A stretch of DNA of 64,000 nt from Mycolicibacterium mucogenicum DSM 44124 (GTDB lineage: Bacteria > Actinomycetota > Actinomycetes > Mycobacteriales > Mycobacteriaceae), in the NCBI RefSeq assembly GCF_005670685.2, contig NZ_CP062008.1, forward strand, positions 5,394,001 to 5,458,000, read 5' to 3'. Positions 22,155-30,518 of the stretch are shown here, one piece after another (the first letter of the stretch is position 1; each line of letters starts with the position of its first letter). Position numbers and translations under genes: made by a program. Below the pieces are notes generated by a model. The model saw only the letters and a program-made list of their open reading frames with translations. It did no database searches and was not told the origin of the DNA.

Positions 22155-22553
22155 TCAGCCGCCGGAAGTCAGCGCGGCCTCCGCGGCCAAGTAGGCGGCG
22201 CGGCGCTGGCGACGGTGCTGCTCGCACACCAGTTGCGCCCGCTGCCACGACGGGCTACGCGGCAGGTACTCCAATTCGCCGCGTGGGCCGGAACACGTTG
22301 CCTTCCAAGAAGTTCCGATGCTCTCGACCTGGTACAGCCATAGGTCCGCATCCTGACCGATCAGCAGCCCGCGTGTATTGATCCAGTCCAAGGCGGCAGG
22401 TTCGGTGCTCACCGGAGGCCATGCGCCCGTGTTGAGCAGCTGCGTCGCGCCGCATTCCGCGAGAACCATTTCCAGAAGTCGGCGATCGGTGTCGCACAGG
22501 CCGGTGAGGTGGAACACGTCCAGGAGGCCGATGACCTCCCGCGTGGTGATCAT
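22155..22553 (-). CDS. Phage protein of unknown function
   Basis: A 132-residue protein starting MITTREVIGLLDVFHLT. Helical N-terminal part (LCDTDRRLLEMVLAECGA), then WLYQVESIGTSWKATCSGP and a basic helix QLVCEQHRRQRRAAYLAAEA. The ATG overlaps the previous stop by four bases. No family recognised. Confidence 0.65.
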   Translation of the reverse strand: MITTREVIGLLDVFHLTGLCDTDRRLLEMVLAECGATQLLNTGAWPPVSTEPAALDWINTRGLLIGQDADLWLYQVESIGTSWKATCSGPRGELEYLPRSPSWQRAQLVCEQHRRQRRAAYLAAEAALTSGG

Positions 22554-22861
22554 CGGACGGCCTCATCGTCAGTCCAGAAGATGCCGGCGTATCCGTGCTT
22601 GCCGTCGTGGCCGAGGTTTCTGGTGCAGAAAAAGTTGTCGGGAATCCCGGCGAACAACCGACTTGTGCACCTGAAGGGTGAGGCCGGGGCCGGAGCAGTG
22701 GCCCCGGCCTCACCCGATGTGGTGTCCGATGGCGCCGAGGGGGGAACCGTCGCCTGTCGAACACCCGCCTTGCGCGGCAGCAGCCGGAGCGGAGCGCAGA
22801 CCCCACCGGCGGCCATCGCAAGGAGCTTGAAAATGGCCTGTGGAGCGAATGGCGGCGTCAT
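22550..22861 (-). CDS. Phage protein with Cys pair, unknown function
   Basis: A 103-residue protein starting MTPPFAPQAIFKLLAMA. The N-terminus is hydrophobic/basic, a Pro/Ala/Ser linker follows (APAPASPFRC), and the C-terminal domain PDNFFCTRNLGHDGKHGYAG ends in DDEAVR. The CxxxxxHxGxH pattern may bind metal. The start overlaps the excisionase-like gene by four bases. Confidence 0.6.
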   Translation of the reverse strand: MTPPFAPQAIFKLLAMAAGGVCAPLRLLPRKAGVRQATVPPSAPSDTTSGEAGATAPAPASPFRCTSRLFAGIPDNFFCTRNLGHDGKHGYAGIFWTDDEAVR

Positions 22862-23022
22862 ACGAACTCCGCGAGGGTCGCCTCGTCAAACCGGTAGTGC
22901 CCGCCCGGGGTCTTGATGGTGGGCTTCAACTTGCCGCTGGCGACCCATCGGCGGACTACCGAGGTGTCGACGCGAAATCGTTCTGCGACCTCGGTAGTCG
23001 TGAGTAACACGATTTCTGGCAT
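22858..23022 (-). CDS. xis: Excisionase-like MerR-type HTH protein
   Basis: A 54-residue protein from MPEIVLLTTTEVAERFR. The sequence TTTEVAERFRVDTSVVRRWV followed by KTPGGHYRF is the compact winged-helix found in phage excisionases and small DNA-binding regulators (HTH_17/BldC-like). Divergent from the repressor gene and separated by a large palindrome. The first gene of the minus-strand early operon, so either excisionase or Cro-like control protein; the two cannot be separated here. Confidence 0.75.
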   Translation of the reverse strand: MPEIVLLTTTEVAERFRVDTSVVRRWVASGKLKPTIKTPGGHYRFDEATLAEFV

Positions 23023-23033
23023 GCAGAAACGAA

Positions 23034-23079
23034 AACACACCCGTGTAAGTCGTGTCAAGCACGACTTATCGGGTGTGTT
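23034..23079. promoter_or_regulatory. 46-base nested palindrome in the lysis/lysogeny control region
   Basis: Outer arms AACACACCCG (23034 to 23043) and CGGGTGTGTT (23070 to 23079) are exact inverse complements. Inner arms TAAGTCGTG (23046 to 23054) and CACGACTTA (23060 to 23068) are also exact, around TCAAG. It lies between the divergent excisionase-like and repressor genes and must be the main operator or a regulatory hairpin. Confidence 0.8.
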
Positions 23080-23141
23080 ACTGGGGAGTTGTGATTTGGT
23101 ATGTATTGCGCGATATGCACGAGAAGTGCGATATTGGCTTC

Positions 23142-23453
23142 ATGAGTACAGCCAGGGATTGGATCCCGGACACCAACGACTTTGCGTCACGCTTGGTGTT
23201 GGTCCGGCACAAGATGGGTTGGAACCTCAAAGAGGCGGCCCTCGCATGCGGCGTCAAAGCTCAGTCATGGCGCGAGTGGGAACTCGAAAGCCGTAAGCCT
23301 CGTGACTACGAAGGCGTCTGCCGGCAGGTCGCCGACCGGAGCGGTTGCAACCTGATTTGGCTGATGACCGGCTACGGCTCGAATCAGCCCCCGGACGGGG
23401 GTAAAGAGAGCCACCCGGGGGAATCGAACCCCCGACCTATTCATTACGAGTGA
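23142..23453 (+). CDS. HTH repressor-like protein whose 3' end reads into tRNA-Thr
   Basis: A 103-residue protein from MSTARDWIPDTNDFASR. The helix-turn-helix core is LVLVRHKMGWNLKEAALACG followed by KAQSWREWELESRKP, as in Cro/CI-type phage repressors. Then CNLIWLMTGYG is the usual end. The last 15 codons (ESHPGESNPRPIHYE) are the reverse-strand reading of the tRNA 3' half, so the stop depends on attR sequence. It is the only + strand gene of the prophage, divergent from the early operon. ATG 23142 is preferred to GTG 23052, which would include the palindrome. Confidence 0.8.
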   Translation: MSTARDWIPDTNDFASRLVLVRHKMGWNLKEAALACGVKAQSWREWELESRKPRDYEGVCRQVADRSGCNLIWLMTGYGSNQPPDGGKESHPGESNPRPIHYE

Positions 23454-23481
23454 ATTGCTCTACCGACTGAGCTAGGGTGGC
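23409..23481 (-). tRNA. tRNA-Thr (CGT)
   Basis: On the minus strand a 73-base cloverleaf: acceptor GCCACCC pairs with GGGTGGC (75 to 81 and 10 to 16 of the 234xx coordinates), D stem around agctcagtcggtagagc, anticodon loop ctCGTaa with anticodon at 23446 to 23448, and T arm gggggttcgaatccccc. Anticodon CGU reads ACG codons. The prophage lies against its 3' end and has restored a complete tRNA. Confidence 0.96.
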
Positions 23482-23538
23482 GCGCCCCACCGAGGCGGGG
23501 CGGGACGAGTCTACGGGACGCGTCCGGCGCAACCAAAG

Positions 23539-24771
23539 TCAGTTCCGTTGTCCGGCCCGGAGCGCCTGGCCCATGGTCGCCACCATGGCGTCGACCGCGA
23601 ACTTCGGCTTGACGTTGGTGGCCAGTGCCTCGCGGCAGGCCAGCACCGCCTCGATGCACCGCAGCAGCTGGTCGGCGGGCACGTGAGCGGCCATCGCGGC
23701 GGCCTTGTCACTCATGTCCGGATGGTTGGCGGCGGCCACGCCCGTCGCCCCAGACGACACCAGCAGCGCATCGCGGAAATAGGTGGCCAGGTCGATCAGC
23801 GCCCGGTCCAGCGCGTCGCGCGACGCCCGGGTCTGGCGCGACTTCTGCCGCTTCTCCAGGTCCTTCAGCGCGCCCGCGGCGCCCCGCAGCGCCCCCGCCG
23901 CGCCTTTACCGGTGCCACCGGCGCCCAGCGCCGTCTTGAGCTCCTCGGTCTCGGCCTCGTTGCGGCCGGCCGTCAGCGCCACCGCTTCGGCCTCGGCCGA
24001 GGCGACAAGCTCCTCGACGGCCGCATACGCACGCGCCGGTGTCGCGGCGTCCCGGGCGAGGCCCAGCGCCCGCTCCCGGCGCGACCGTGCGTCGGGGTCG
24101 GTCGCGAGCCGGCGCGCCCGGCCGACGTGCCCCCCACTGACCGACGCCGCCCAGCGCGCGTCGGTCTCGGACAGTCCGTCGTTGTCCATCAGGACCTGCG
24201 CGATGGCGTCGGCCCGCGGCGTCGTCAACGCCACGTGCCGGCACCGTGACCGCAGCGTCACCGCGATGTCCTCGGGATCAACCGACGGCGCGCACAGCAG
24301 GAACACCGTCGACGGCGGCGGCTCCTCGACGACCTTCAGCAGCGCGTTGGCGGCGCCCTCGGTGAGCCGGTCGGCGTCTTCGACGACGACGATCTGCCAG
24401 CGGCCGGTTCCGGGCCGCCGGGACGCGGTCTGCACGATGGCGCGCATCTCGTCGACACCGATCGACAGCCCCTCGGGAATCACGCGCCGGACATCGGCGT
24501 GCGTGCCCGCCATGGTCGTCGTACACGCGCGGCAGGCGCCGCAACCCGGACCGCCTTCGGCGGCCTCCGCAGTGCACTGCAGCGCCGCAGCAAAGCACAC
24601 AGCGGCGATGGACCGGCCCGAACCGGGCGGCCCCGTGATCAACCACGCATGCGTCATGCTGCCGGTTGTGAGCCCGCTGTGAGCCGAATCACCCCGGGCC
24701 GCCCGCGCTGCGGCCACCAACTCGGCTTCCACGGCATCCTGGCCGACCAAACGCGAGAAAACTCCGCTCAT
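23539..24771 (-). CDS. holB: DNA polymerase III subunit delta prime
   Basis: A 410-residue protein from MSGVFSRLVGQDAVEAE (ATG 24771). It has the clamp-loader AAA+ layout: LITGPPGSGRSIAAVC as P-loop, a zinc module GCGACRACTTTMAGTHADV, VVVEDADRLTEGAANALLKV and LRSRCRHVAL as sensor/SRC motif. Delta prime works in the clamp-loader complex that puts the beta clamp on DNA. It is the ortholog of Rv3644c, directly downstream of the tRNA-Thr. The longer reading from 24822 adds an Arg/Leu-rich stretch unlike the family. Confidence 0.93.
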   Translation of the reverse strand: MSGVFSRLVGQDAVEAELVAAARAARGDSAHSGLTTGSMTHAWLITGPPGSGRSIAAVCFAAALQCTAEAAEGGPGCGACRACTTTMAGTHADVRRVIPEGLSIGVDEMRAIVQTASRRPGTGRWQIVVVEDADRLTEGAANALLKVVEEPPPSTVFLLCAPSVDPEDIAVTLRSRCRHVALTTPRADAIAQVLMDNDGLSETDARWAASVSGGHVGRARRLATDPDARSRRERALGLARDAATPARAYAAVEELVASAEAEAVALTAGRNEAETEELKTALGAGGTGKGAAGALRGAAGALKDLEKRQKSRQTRASRDALDRALIDLATYFRDALLVSSGATGVAAANHPDMSDKAAAMAAHVPADQLLRCIEAVLACREALATNVKPKFAVDAMVATMGQALRAGQRN

Positions 24772-24854
24772 CGCGCCCCACAGTAACCGTCGCAGGCGAC
24801 ACGAACCTGCGCGCAGCGGCAATATCCGTCGCCCCGGCCGGATACGGTTAGCGG

Positions 24855-26450
24855 GTGGCCACCGATGTAGAGCACATCGGGCGAATCAGGGGGTTCGTCC
24901 GATGGGTGGCGCGCACGCCGTGGCCGGTGTTCACGCTGAGTCTGCTGCAGGCCGACATCATCGGTGCGCTGTTCGTTCTGGGCTTCCTGCGGTTCGGTCT
25001 GCCGGCCGAAGATCGCATCCAGCTCCAGGACCTGCCGGCGGTGAATCTGGCGGTGTTCCTGGCCGTCCTGTTCGTCTCGTTCGTCGTGGCGGCCTGGCTG
25101 AGTCTGCGGCTGCTGATCCCGGTGATCCGCTGGCAACGGCGGGACACCCTGCACGGCGACGCCGACGACCCCGCATTCACCGAGCTGGCCCGGACCCGGG
25201 CGCTCAAGATGCCGTACTACCGGACGCTGATCAGCGTCGGGAACTGGTTCCTCGGCTCGGTGGTGTTCATCATCGCCAGCTGGCCGGTGGCGAGCCGCTC
25301 GGCGCCGTTCGTCGCCGTGGCCAGCGCGCTCGGCGCCACCGCGACCGCGATCATCGGCTACCTGCAGTCCGAGCGGGTGCTTCGGCCCGTCGCGGTCGCC
25401 GCGCTGCGCGACGGGGTGCCGGAGAACTTTCGGGCCCCCGGCGTCATCCAGCGCCAGGTGCTGACCTGGGTGCTGTCGACGGGCGTGCCGCTGCTGGCGA
25501 TCATCGTGGCCAGGCTGGCCGGCCAGTACACGACCTTCATCGCCCAGAACGACCAGCTCAACACCCCGATCCTGCTGCTGGCGATCACAGCGCTGGCCGT
25601 CGGCCTGGCCGGCAACGTGCTGGTCGCCATGTCCATCGCCGACCCGCTGCGCCAGCTGCGGTGGGCCCTGGGTGAGGTGCAGCGCGGTAACTACAACGCG
25701 CACATGCAGATCTACGACGCCAGCGAGCTGGGCCTGCTGCAGGCCGGATTCAACGACATGGTGCGCGACCTGTCCGAGCGGCAACGTTTGCGCGACCTGT
25801 TCGGCCGTTACGTCGGCGAGGACGTCGCGCGCCGGGCCCTGGAGCGCGGCACCGAGCTGGGCGGCCAGGAGCGCGATGTCGCGGTGCTGTTCATCGACCT
25901 GATCGGGTCGACGCAGCTCGCCTCGACGCGGCCCGCCGCGGAGGTCGTGTCGATCCTCAACGAGTTCTTCCGGATCATCGTCGACACGGTGAACCGGCAC
26001 GGCGGGTTCGTCAACAAGTTCCAGGGTGACGCGGCGCTGGCCATCTTCGGCGCCCCCATCGAGCACCCGGACGCCTCCGGTGCCGCGCTGGCCGCCTCCC
26101 GCGAGCTGCACGACGAACTCGTGACGGTGCTGGGCACCACGGAATTCGGCATCGGCGTATCGGCGGGCCGGGCCATCGCCGGCCACATCGGCGCGCTGGC
26201 CCGCTTCGAGTACACCGTGATCGGCGACCCCGTGAACGAGGCCGCCCGCCTGACCGAGCTCGCCAAGCTCGAAGAGGGCCACGTGCTGGCGTCCGCGATC
26301 GCGGTCAGCGGCGCGCTGGACGCCGAGGCCCTGTGCTGGGATGTCGGCGAGACCGTCGAGCTGCGCGGCCGGTCCGCGCCGACACAGCTGGCGCGGCCCC
26401 TGTCGCTGGCCTCGCCGCGACCGGCTTCAGAAACCGAAGCCGCGAGTTAG
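24855..26450 (+). CDS. Membrane adenylate cyclase with HAMP domain (Rv3645-like)
   Basis: A 531-residue protein from GTG 24855. About six membrane helices fill residues 20 to 255, then a HAMP domain (about 258 to 310, IADPLRQLRWALGEVQRGNY) and a class III cyclase domain from about 340 (VAVLFIDLIGST, FVNKFQGDAALAIFG, YTVIGDPVNEAARL). The metal-binding Asp of FIDL, the Lys/Asp substrate residues and transition-state Asn/Arg are present. In M. tuberculosis Rv3645 supplies much of the cellular cAMP. The window also encodes Crp, its likely receptor. It ends tail to tail with topA, overlapping by four bases. Confidence 0.93.
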   Translation: MATDVEHIGRIRGFVRWVARTPWPVFTLSLLQADIIGALFVLGFLRFGLPAEDRIQLQDLPAVNLAVFLAVLFVSFVVAAWLSLRLLIPVIRWQRRDTLHGDADDPAFTELARTRALKMPYYRTLISVGNWFLGSVVFIIASWPVASRSAPFVAVASALGATATAIIGYLQSERVLRPVAVAALRDGVPENFRAPGVIQRQVLTWVLSTGVPLLAIIVARLAGQYTTFIAQNDQLNTPILLLAITALAVGLAGNVLVAMSIADPLRQLRWALGEVQRGNYNAHMQIYDASELGLLQAGFNDMVRDLSERQRLRDLFGRYVGEDVARRALERGTELGGQERDVAVLFIDLIGSTQLASTRPAAEVVSILNEFFRIIVDTVNRHGGFVNKFQGDAALAIFGAPIEHPDASGAALAASRELHDELVTVLGTTEFGIGVSAGRAIAGHIGALARFEYTVIGDPVNEAARLTELAKLEEGHVLASAIAVSGALDAEALCWDVGETVELRGRSAPTQLARPLSLASPRPASETEAAS

Positions 26451-29284
26451 GCCTTCTTCGCGGCAGCCTTCTTCGCCGGCGCCTTCTTGGCGGCCGTCTT
26501 CTTCGCCGCCGTCTTCTTCGCAGCGGTCTTCTTGGCGGCCTTCTTCACCGGGCCACGAGCACGCCTGTCGGACAACAACTCCGAGGCCCGCTCATCGGTG
26601 ATCGACATGACGTCGTCGCCCTTGCGCAGGCTCGCGTTGGTCTCGCCGTCGGTGACGTACGGACCGAAGCGGCCGTCCTTGATCACCATCGGCTTGCCCG
26701 ACACCGGATCGGTGCCCAGCTCACGCAGCGGCGGCGTGGCCGCGCCTTGGCGCCCACGGCGTTTCGGCTCGGCGTAGATCTTCAGCGCCTCTTCGAGCGT
26801 GACGGTGAACATCTGCTCTTCGGTGGCCAGTGAGCGAGAGTCGCTGCCGCGCTTGAGGTATGGGCCGTAGCGGCCGTTCTGCGCGGTGATCTCCTCGTTG
26901 CTCTCCGGATCGACACCGACGACGCGCGGCAACGACAGCAGCTTCAGCGCGTCGTCGAGCGTGACGGTCTCCAAATCCATTGAGCGCAAGAGAGATCCGG
27001 TACGCGGCTTGGGGCCGACGGGCTTCTTGGTCTTCTTCGCGCCGGTGCCGGCTGTGCCATCGTCGGGCTCACCCGACGCAGGCGCCGGCAGCACCTCGGT
27101 GACGTACGGCCCGTAACGCCCGTCCTTGGCGACGATCTCGTGCCCGGTCTCCGGGTCGACACCCAGGACCCGGCCCTCTTGCGGTGTGGCGAAGAGCTTT
27201 TCCGCCAGTTCGAGGGTCAGCTCGTCGGGCGTCAGATCGTCATTGAGGTTGGCGCGCTGCGGTTTCAGCTCGCCGGGATTCTCGTCATCGGCGATCATCC
27301 GCTCCAGGTACGGCCCGTTGCGGCCGACGCGGACGTTGATCGCACGTCCTTCGGCGTCGTCGAACAGCTTGATGGAGTTGACTTCTCGCGCGTCGATACC
27401 TTCGAGGTTGACGCCCACCAGCTTCTTCAGGCCACCCTCGCGGGCCACCGAGCCCTCGACGCCGTGGTCGCCACCGAAGTAGAAGTTGGTCAGCCAGTTG
27501 GTGCGCTGCTCGTTGCCTGCGGCGATCTCGTCGAGTTCGTCCTCCATGGCGGCGGTGAAGTCGTAGTCGACCAGACGCCCGAAGTGTTGTTCGAGCAGCC
27601 CGACGACGGCGAACGCCACCCAGGCCGGCACCAGGGCGCTGCCCTTCTTATAGATATAGCCGCGGTCCTGGATGGTCTTGATGATCGACGAGTACGTCGA
27701 CGGGCGACCGATGCCCAGGTCTTCCAGCGCCTTGATCAGCGAGGCCTCGGTGTACCGGGCCGGCGGATTGGTGGTGTGCCCGTCGGCGGTGAGCTCGGCG
27801 GCATCCACGCGCTGCCCCTGGGTCAGGTTCGGCAGGCGGCTCTCGGCGTCGTCGGCCTCGCCTCCGGCCTGTTCGTCGAGGCTCTCGACGTAGGCCTTGA
27901 GGAAGCCGGCGAAGGTGATGGTGCGGCCGGAGGCGCTGAAGACGACCTGCTCGCCCGTCCGGGCCTGGCCGGAGATCCGCAGGCTCAGGGTGGTGCCGCG
28001 GGCGTCGGCCATCTGGGAGGCGACGGTGCGCTGCCAGATCAGCTCGTAGAGCCGGAATTCGTCGGTGTCCAGCGCGCCGTGCAGCTGACCCGGGGTCTGG
28101 AACACGTCACCGGCGGGACGGATGGCCTCGTGTGCCTCTTGGGCGTTCTTGACCTTGCGGGTGTACTGCCGCGGCGTCGGGTGCACGTACTCCGGGCCGT
28201 ACAGCTGCCCGGCCTGGGTGCGCGCGGCGTTGATCGCCGACTCCGACAGCGTCGTGGAGTCGGTACGCATGTAGGTGATGTAGCCGTTCTCGTACAGCCG
28301 CTGCGCGATGCTCATGGTGCGCTCGGAGGAGAACCGCAGCTTGCGGCCGGCTTCCTGCTGCAGCGTCGAGGTCATGAACGGGGCGTAGGGCTTGCGCGTG
28401 TACGGCTTCTGCTCCACCGAGCTGACGGTCAGCGACTCGCCGCGCAGCCCCGCGGCCAGGGCACCCGCGCCGGCCTCGTCGAGCACCAGCACCTCGTCGG
28501 GCTTCTTGACGGCGCCGAGGGAGTCGAAGTCGCGGCCCGTGGCCACGCGCCGGCCGTCGACGGTGTTGAGCTTGGCGGTGAACTTCGGCGGGGACGCCTC
28601 GGGGTCGGAGACGCTGGCGTCCAGCTCGGCGGTGACGTCCCAGTAGCCGGCGCTGCGGAACGCCATGCGCTCCCGCTCGCGCTGCACGATGATCCGGGTC
28701 GCAACCGACTGCACACGGCCGGCCGACAGCTTCGGGGCGACCTTCTTCCACAGCACGGGGCTGACCTCGTAGCCGTAGAGGCGGTCGAGGATGCGGCGGG
28801 TCTCCTGCGCGTCGACCAGGGCGATGTCGAGGTCACGAGGGTTCTCGGCGGCGGCCAGGATCGCGGGCTCGGTGATCTCGTGGAACACCATGCGCCGGAC
28901 CGGCACCTTGGGCTTGAGCGTCTCGAGCAGGTGCCAGGCGATGGCCTCACCCTCGCGGTCACCGTCCGTCGCGAGGTAGAGCTCGTCGACACCCTTGAGC
29001 AGGTCCTTGAGCTCGGTGACCGTGGCCTTCTTATCGGGGCTGACGATGTAGAGCGGCTCGAAGTTGTCGTCGACGTTCACGCCGAGGCGCGCCCAGGCCT
29101 CACCTTTATATTTGGCCGGCACGTCCGCGGCGTTGCGCGGGAGGTCGCGGATGTGTCCGCGCGACGATTCGACGACATAGTTGGAGCCGAGGTAACCGGC
29201 AATCTTGCGCGCCTTGGTAGGCGACTCGACTATGACGAGTCGCCGGACCCGGCTGCCGCTACCGGCACCATCGAGGTCAGCCAC
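26447..29284 (-). CDS. topA: DNA topoisomerase I
   Basis: A 945-residue type IA topoisomerase. The TOPRIM domain is RRLVIVESPTKARKIAGYLG and LATDGDREGEAIAWHL. The active-site Tyr lies in YENGYITYMRTDSTTLS. Four mycobacterial C-terminal repeat domains each contain GRYGPYV or GPYLKRG-like motifs, and the end is a Lys/Ala repeat (AAKKTAAKK) that binds DNA. It relaxes negative supercoils and is essential in mycobacteria. GTG 29284 is chosen because M. tuberculosis TopA starts VAD; GTG 29302 is possible. Confidence 0.96.
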   Translation of the reverse strand: MADLDGAGSGSRVRRLVIVESPTKARKIAGYLGSNYVVESSRGHIRDLPRNAADVPAKYKGEAWARLGVNVDDNFEPLYIVSPDKKATVTELKDLLKGVDELYLATDGDREGEAIAWHLLETLKPKVPVRRMVFHEITEPAILAAAENPRDLDIALVDAQETRRILDRLYGYEVSPVLWKKVAPKLSAGRVQSVATRIIVQRERERMAFRSAGYWDVTAELDASVSDPEASPPKFTAKLNTVDGRRVATGRDFDSLGAVKKPDEVLVLDEAGAGALAAGLRGESLTVSSVEQKPYTRKPYAPFMTSTLQQEAGRKLRFSSERTMSIAQRLYENGYITYMRTDSTTLSESAINAARTQAGQLYGPEYVHPTPRQYTRKVKNAQEAHEAIRPAGDVFQTPGQLHGALDTDEFRLYELIWQRTVASQMADARGTTLSLRISGQARTGEQVVFSASGRTITFAGFLKAYVESLDEQAGGEADDAESRLPNLTQGQRVDAAELTADGHTTNPPARYTEASLIKALEDLGIGRPSTYSSIIKTIQDRGYIYKKGSALVPAWVAFAVVGLLEQHFGRLVDYDFTAAMEDELDEIAAGNEQRTNWLTNFYFGGDHGVEGSVAREGGLKKLVGVNLEGIDAREVNSIKLFDDAEGRAINVRVGRNGPYLERMIADDENPGELKPQRANLNDDLTPDELTLELAEKLFATPQEGRVLGVDPETGHEIVAKDGRYGPYVTEVLPAPASGEPDDGTAGTGAKKTKKPVGPKPRTGSLLRSMDLETVTLDDALKLLSLPRVVGVDPESNEEITAQNGRYGPYLKRGSDSRSLATEEQMFTVTLEEALKIYAEPKRRGRQGAATPPLRELGTDPVSGKPMVIKDGRFGPYVTDGETNASLRKGDDVMSITDERASELLSDRRARGPVKKAAKKTAAKKTAAKKTAAKKAPAKKAAAKKA

Positions 29285-29429
29285 CGTATCTATACGCTCC
29301 ACTTCTTGGTCGGCACTAGGACACCGAATGAATGCCTAACGGTCATCCGGTTCCAAGGCAAGTCACAATTTGACACTCCGCGCGAGCCTACGCAAACCGG
29401 ATGCGGCCAAAATATACGGGCTGCATCCC

Positions 29430-30011
29430 CTAAATCCGGGGCCATTGGAGAAACGCCTCGGTGAACCCGGGCGGCTCGCCCACGTTCTCTACCAGGCGCA
29501 ACAACCTCCGACGGCCGCTGATCCGCAGGGCCGGATGGTGACCCCTCGTGCCGATCAAGGTCGGCGCGATCCCGACTCGCATAAGTGCCGACGCCAACGT
29601 CGAATGGGTATCCGGTGCGTGGGGATCCAAACCCAACAGATAGCCGTTCGGTTCCGCGGTGCCCGCGGCCAGCACCCAGGCGCGTAGCTCCCGGGGGCCC
29701 GGCAACCATCCGTCGGGCACGGTTTTGACCGCTCCGCGTGTCCAGTCCTGCGCCATGCGGGCCAGCCGGGCGTCGGCTTCGGTGCGCACCAACGGGGTCT
29801 TCTCGTCGGTGTGGGTGATCTCGGGCTTCAGGCCCGACTCGGCGATCATCTCGGCCAGCGCCTCGGCCCGCCACAGCGCGTCGACGACGATGGACAGGCG
29901 GACTTTGGCATCCCCCGCCATCACCACCTGTCCCGGCGCGGCGAGCAACCCGGCCAGGTCGGCGACCGCAGGCGGCACCGACTCGGCCGAGAAGAAGGAC
30001 AGCTGACTCAC
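29430..30011 (-). CDS. Conserved mycobacterial protein (Rv3647c-like)
   Basis: A 193-residue protein starting MSQLSFFSAESVPPAVA. It contains VADLAGLLAAPGQVVMAGDA, KVRLSIVVDALWRAEALAEM and ELRAWVLAAGTAEPNGYLLG, ending in EAFLQWPRI. Synteny between topA and cspA identifies it as the Rv3647c family, whose function is unknown. A beta-alpha layout with no catalytic motif. It likely has its own promoter, as a 118-base gap separates it from cspA. Confidence 0.85.
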   Translation of the reverse strand: MSQLSFFSAESVPPAVADLAGLLAAPGQVVMAGDAKVRLSIVVDALWRAEALAEMIAESGLKPEITHTDEKTPLVRTEADARLARMAQDWTRGAVKTVPDGWLPGPRELRAWVLAAGTAEPNGYLLGLDPHAPDTHSTLASALMRVGIAPTLIGTRGHHPALRISGRRRLLRLVENVGEPPGFTEAFLQWPRI

Positions 30012-30078
30012 CCTGCCGACAGTAGGCCAGCCCAGACCAAAAGGCAGGGAGGCCGGGCGCGACTACCCGCGGATGCGA

Positions 30079-30115
30079 AACGCCCCCACTTCGTCGCTGA
30101 CGATGCGGGGGCGTT
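30079..30115 (-). terminator. Terminator downstream of cspA
   Basis: AACGCCCCC (30079 to 30087) pairs with GGGGGCGTT (30107 to 30115). Read on the minus strand the stem is followed by tttcgc. It lies 19 bases after the cspA stop. Confidence 0.8.
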
Positions 30116-30133
30116 CGGCGGAGTCTGTGAACC

Positions 30134-30337
30134 TCAGACGGTGCGGACGTTCAGAGCCTGCGGGCCCTTGGGGCTCTGCTCGATCTCGAAGTCGACCTTC
30201 TGATTCTCCTCAAGGGTGCGGAACCCATTGGACTGAATCTGCTTGTAGTGGACGAAGACGTCGCCTCCGCCGCCTTCCTGCTCAATGAAGCCGTAACCCT
30301 TCTCCGGGTTGAACCACTTCACAGTCCCCTGTGGCAT
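30134..30337 (-). CDS. cspA: Cold-shock protein CspA
   Basis: A 67-residue single cold-shock domain starting [20 protein letters not shown]1 is KGYGFIEQ and RNP2 is DVFVHYKQI. It binds single-stranded RNA and DNA as a chaperone. ATG 30337 follows a good ribosome site (gaaggac region); an upstream reading to 30451 is only leader. It is divergent from the DUF1998 helicase gene with a 181-base leader region, as usual for csp genes with long 5' untranslated regions. Confidence 0.96.
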   Translation of the reverse strand: MPQGTVKWFNPEKGYGFIEQEGGGGDVFVHYKQIQSNGFRTLEENQKVDFEIEQSPKGPQALNVRTV

Positions 30338-30518
30338 TTGTCCTTCATTTCCTTCTGTTACTGCGGGTGCGGTCCACCGAGTCTTCCGGCGTACCGGGAA
30401 CGCAGGCGACGTTCCCGGGTGCTGACACACGAACACAGAAGCTGCGACCAAGATCAGTCAACCATGTTCCACGCTGCCGCAACAGTCACACAACGAACTG
30501 TGGTTAACAATTCATCTT

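Larger units (their letters stand above)
1..23453. mobile_element. Temperate phage prophage, right-hand part, integrated at tRNA-Thr
   Basis: A continuous block of phage genes, almost all on the minus strand with 1 to 29-base overlaps, runs from the left window edge to a tRNA-Thr gene. Recognisable parts are repressor, excisionase-like HTH protein, early genes, exonuclease, terminases, portal, MuF protein, scaffold, decoration, capsid and connector. Core chromosomal genes start directly after the tRNA. The right boundary (attR) must lie in the 3' half of the tRNA (about 23409 to 23453), where the last phage gene reads into the tRNA sequence. No integrase, tail or lysis gene is present, so these must lie left of position 1. 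Whether the prophage is intact cannot be judged from this window. Confidence 0.95.

Noticed and set aside
23052..23141. GTG 23052 as start of the phage repressor
   Set aside because: The extra 30 residues are translated from the operator palindrome and are not HTH-like; ATG 23142 gives the usual N-terminus.
26455..26560. Tandem 15-base repeats at the topA 3' end as a mobile or regulatory repeat
   Set aside because: They encode the known Lys/Ala DNA-binding tail of mycobacterial topoisomerase I.
27140..29464. Long + strand open frame (774 codons) opposite topA
   Set aside because: It is a GC-driven shadow of topA: low-complexity Gly/Val/Arg/Leu sequence, no start context and complete overlap with an unmistakable gene.
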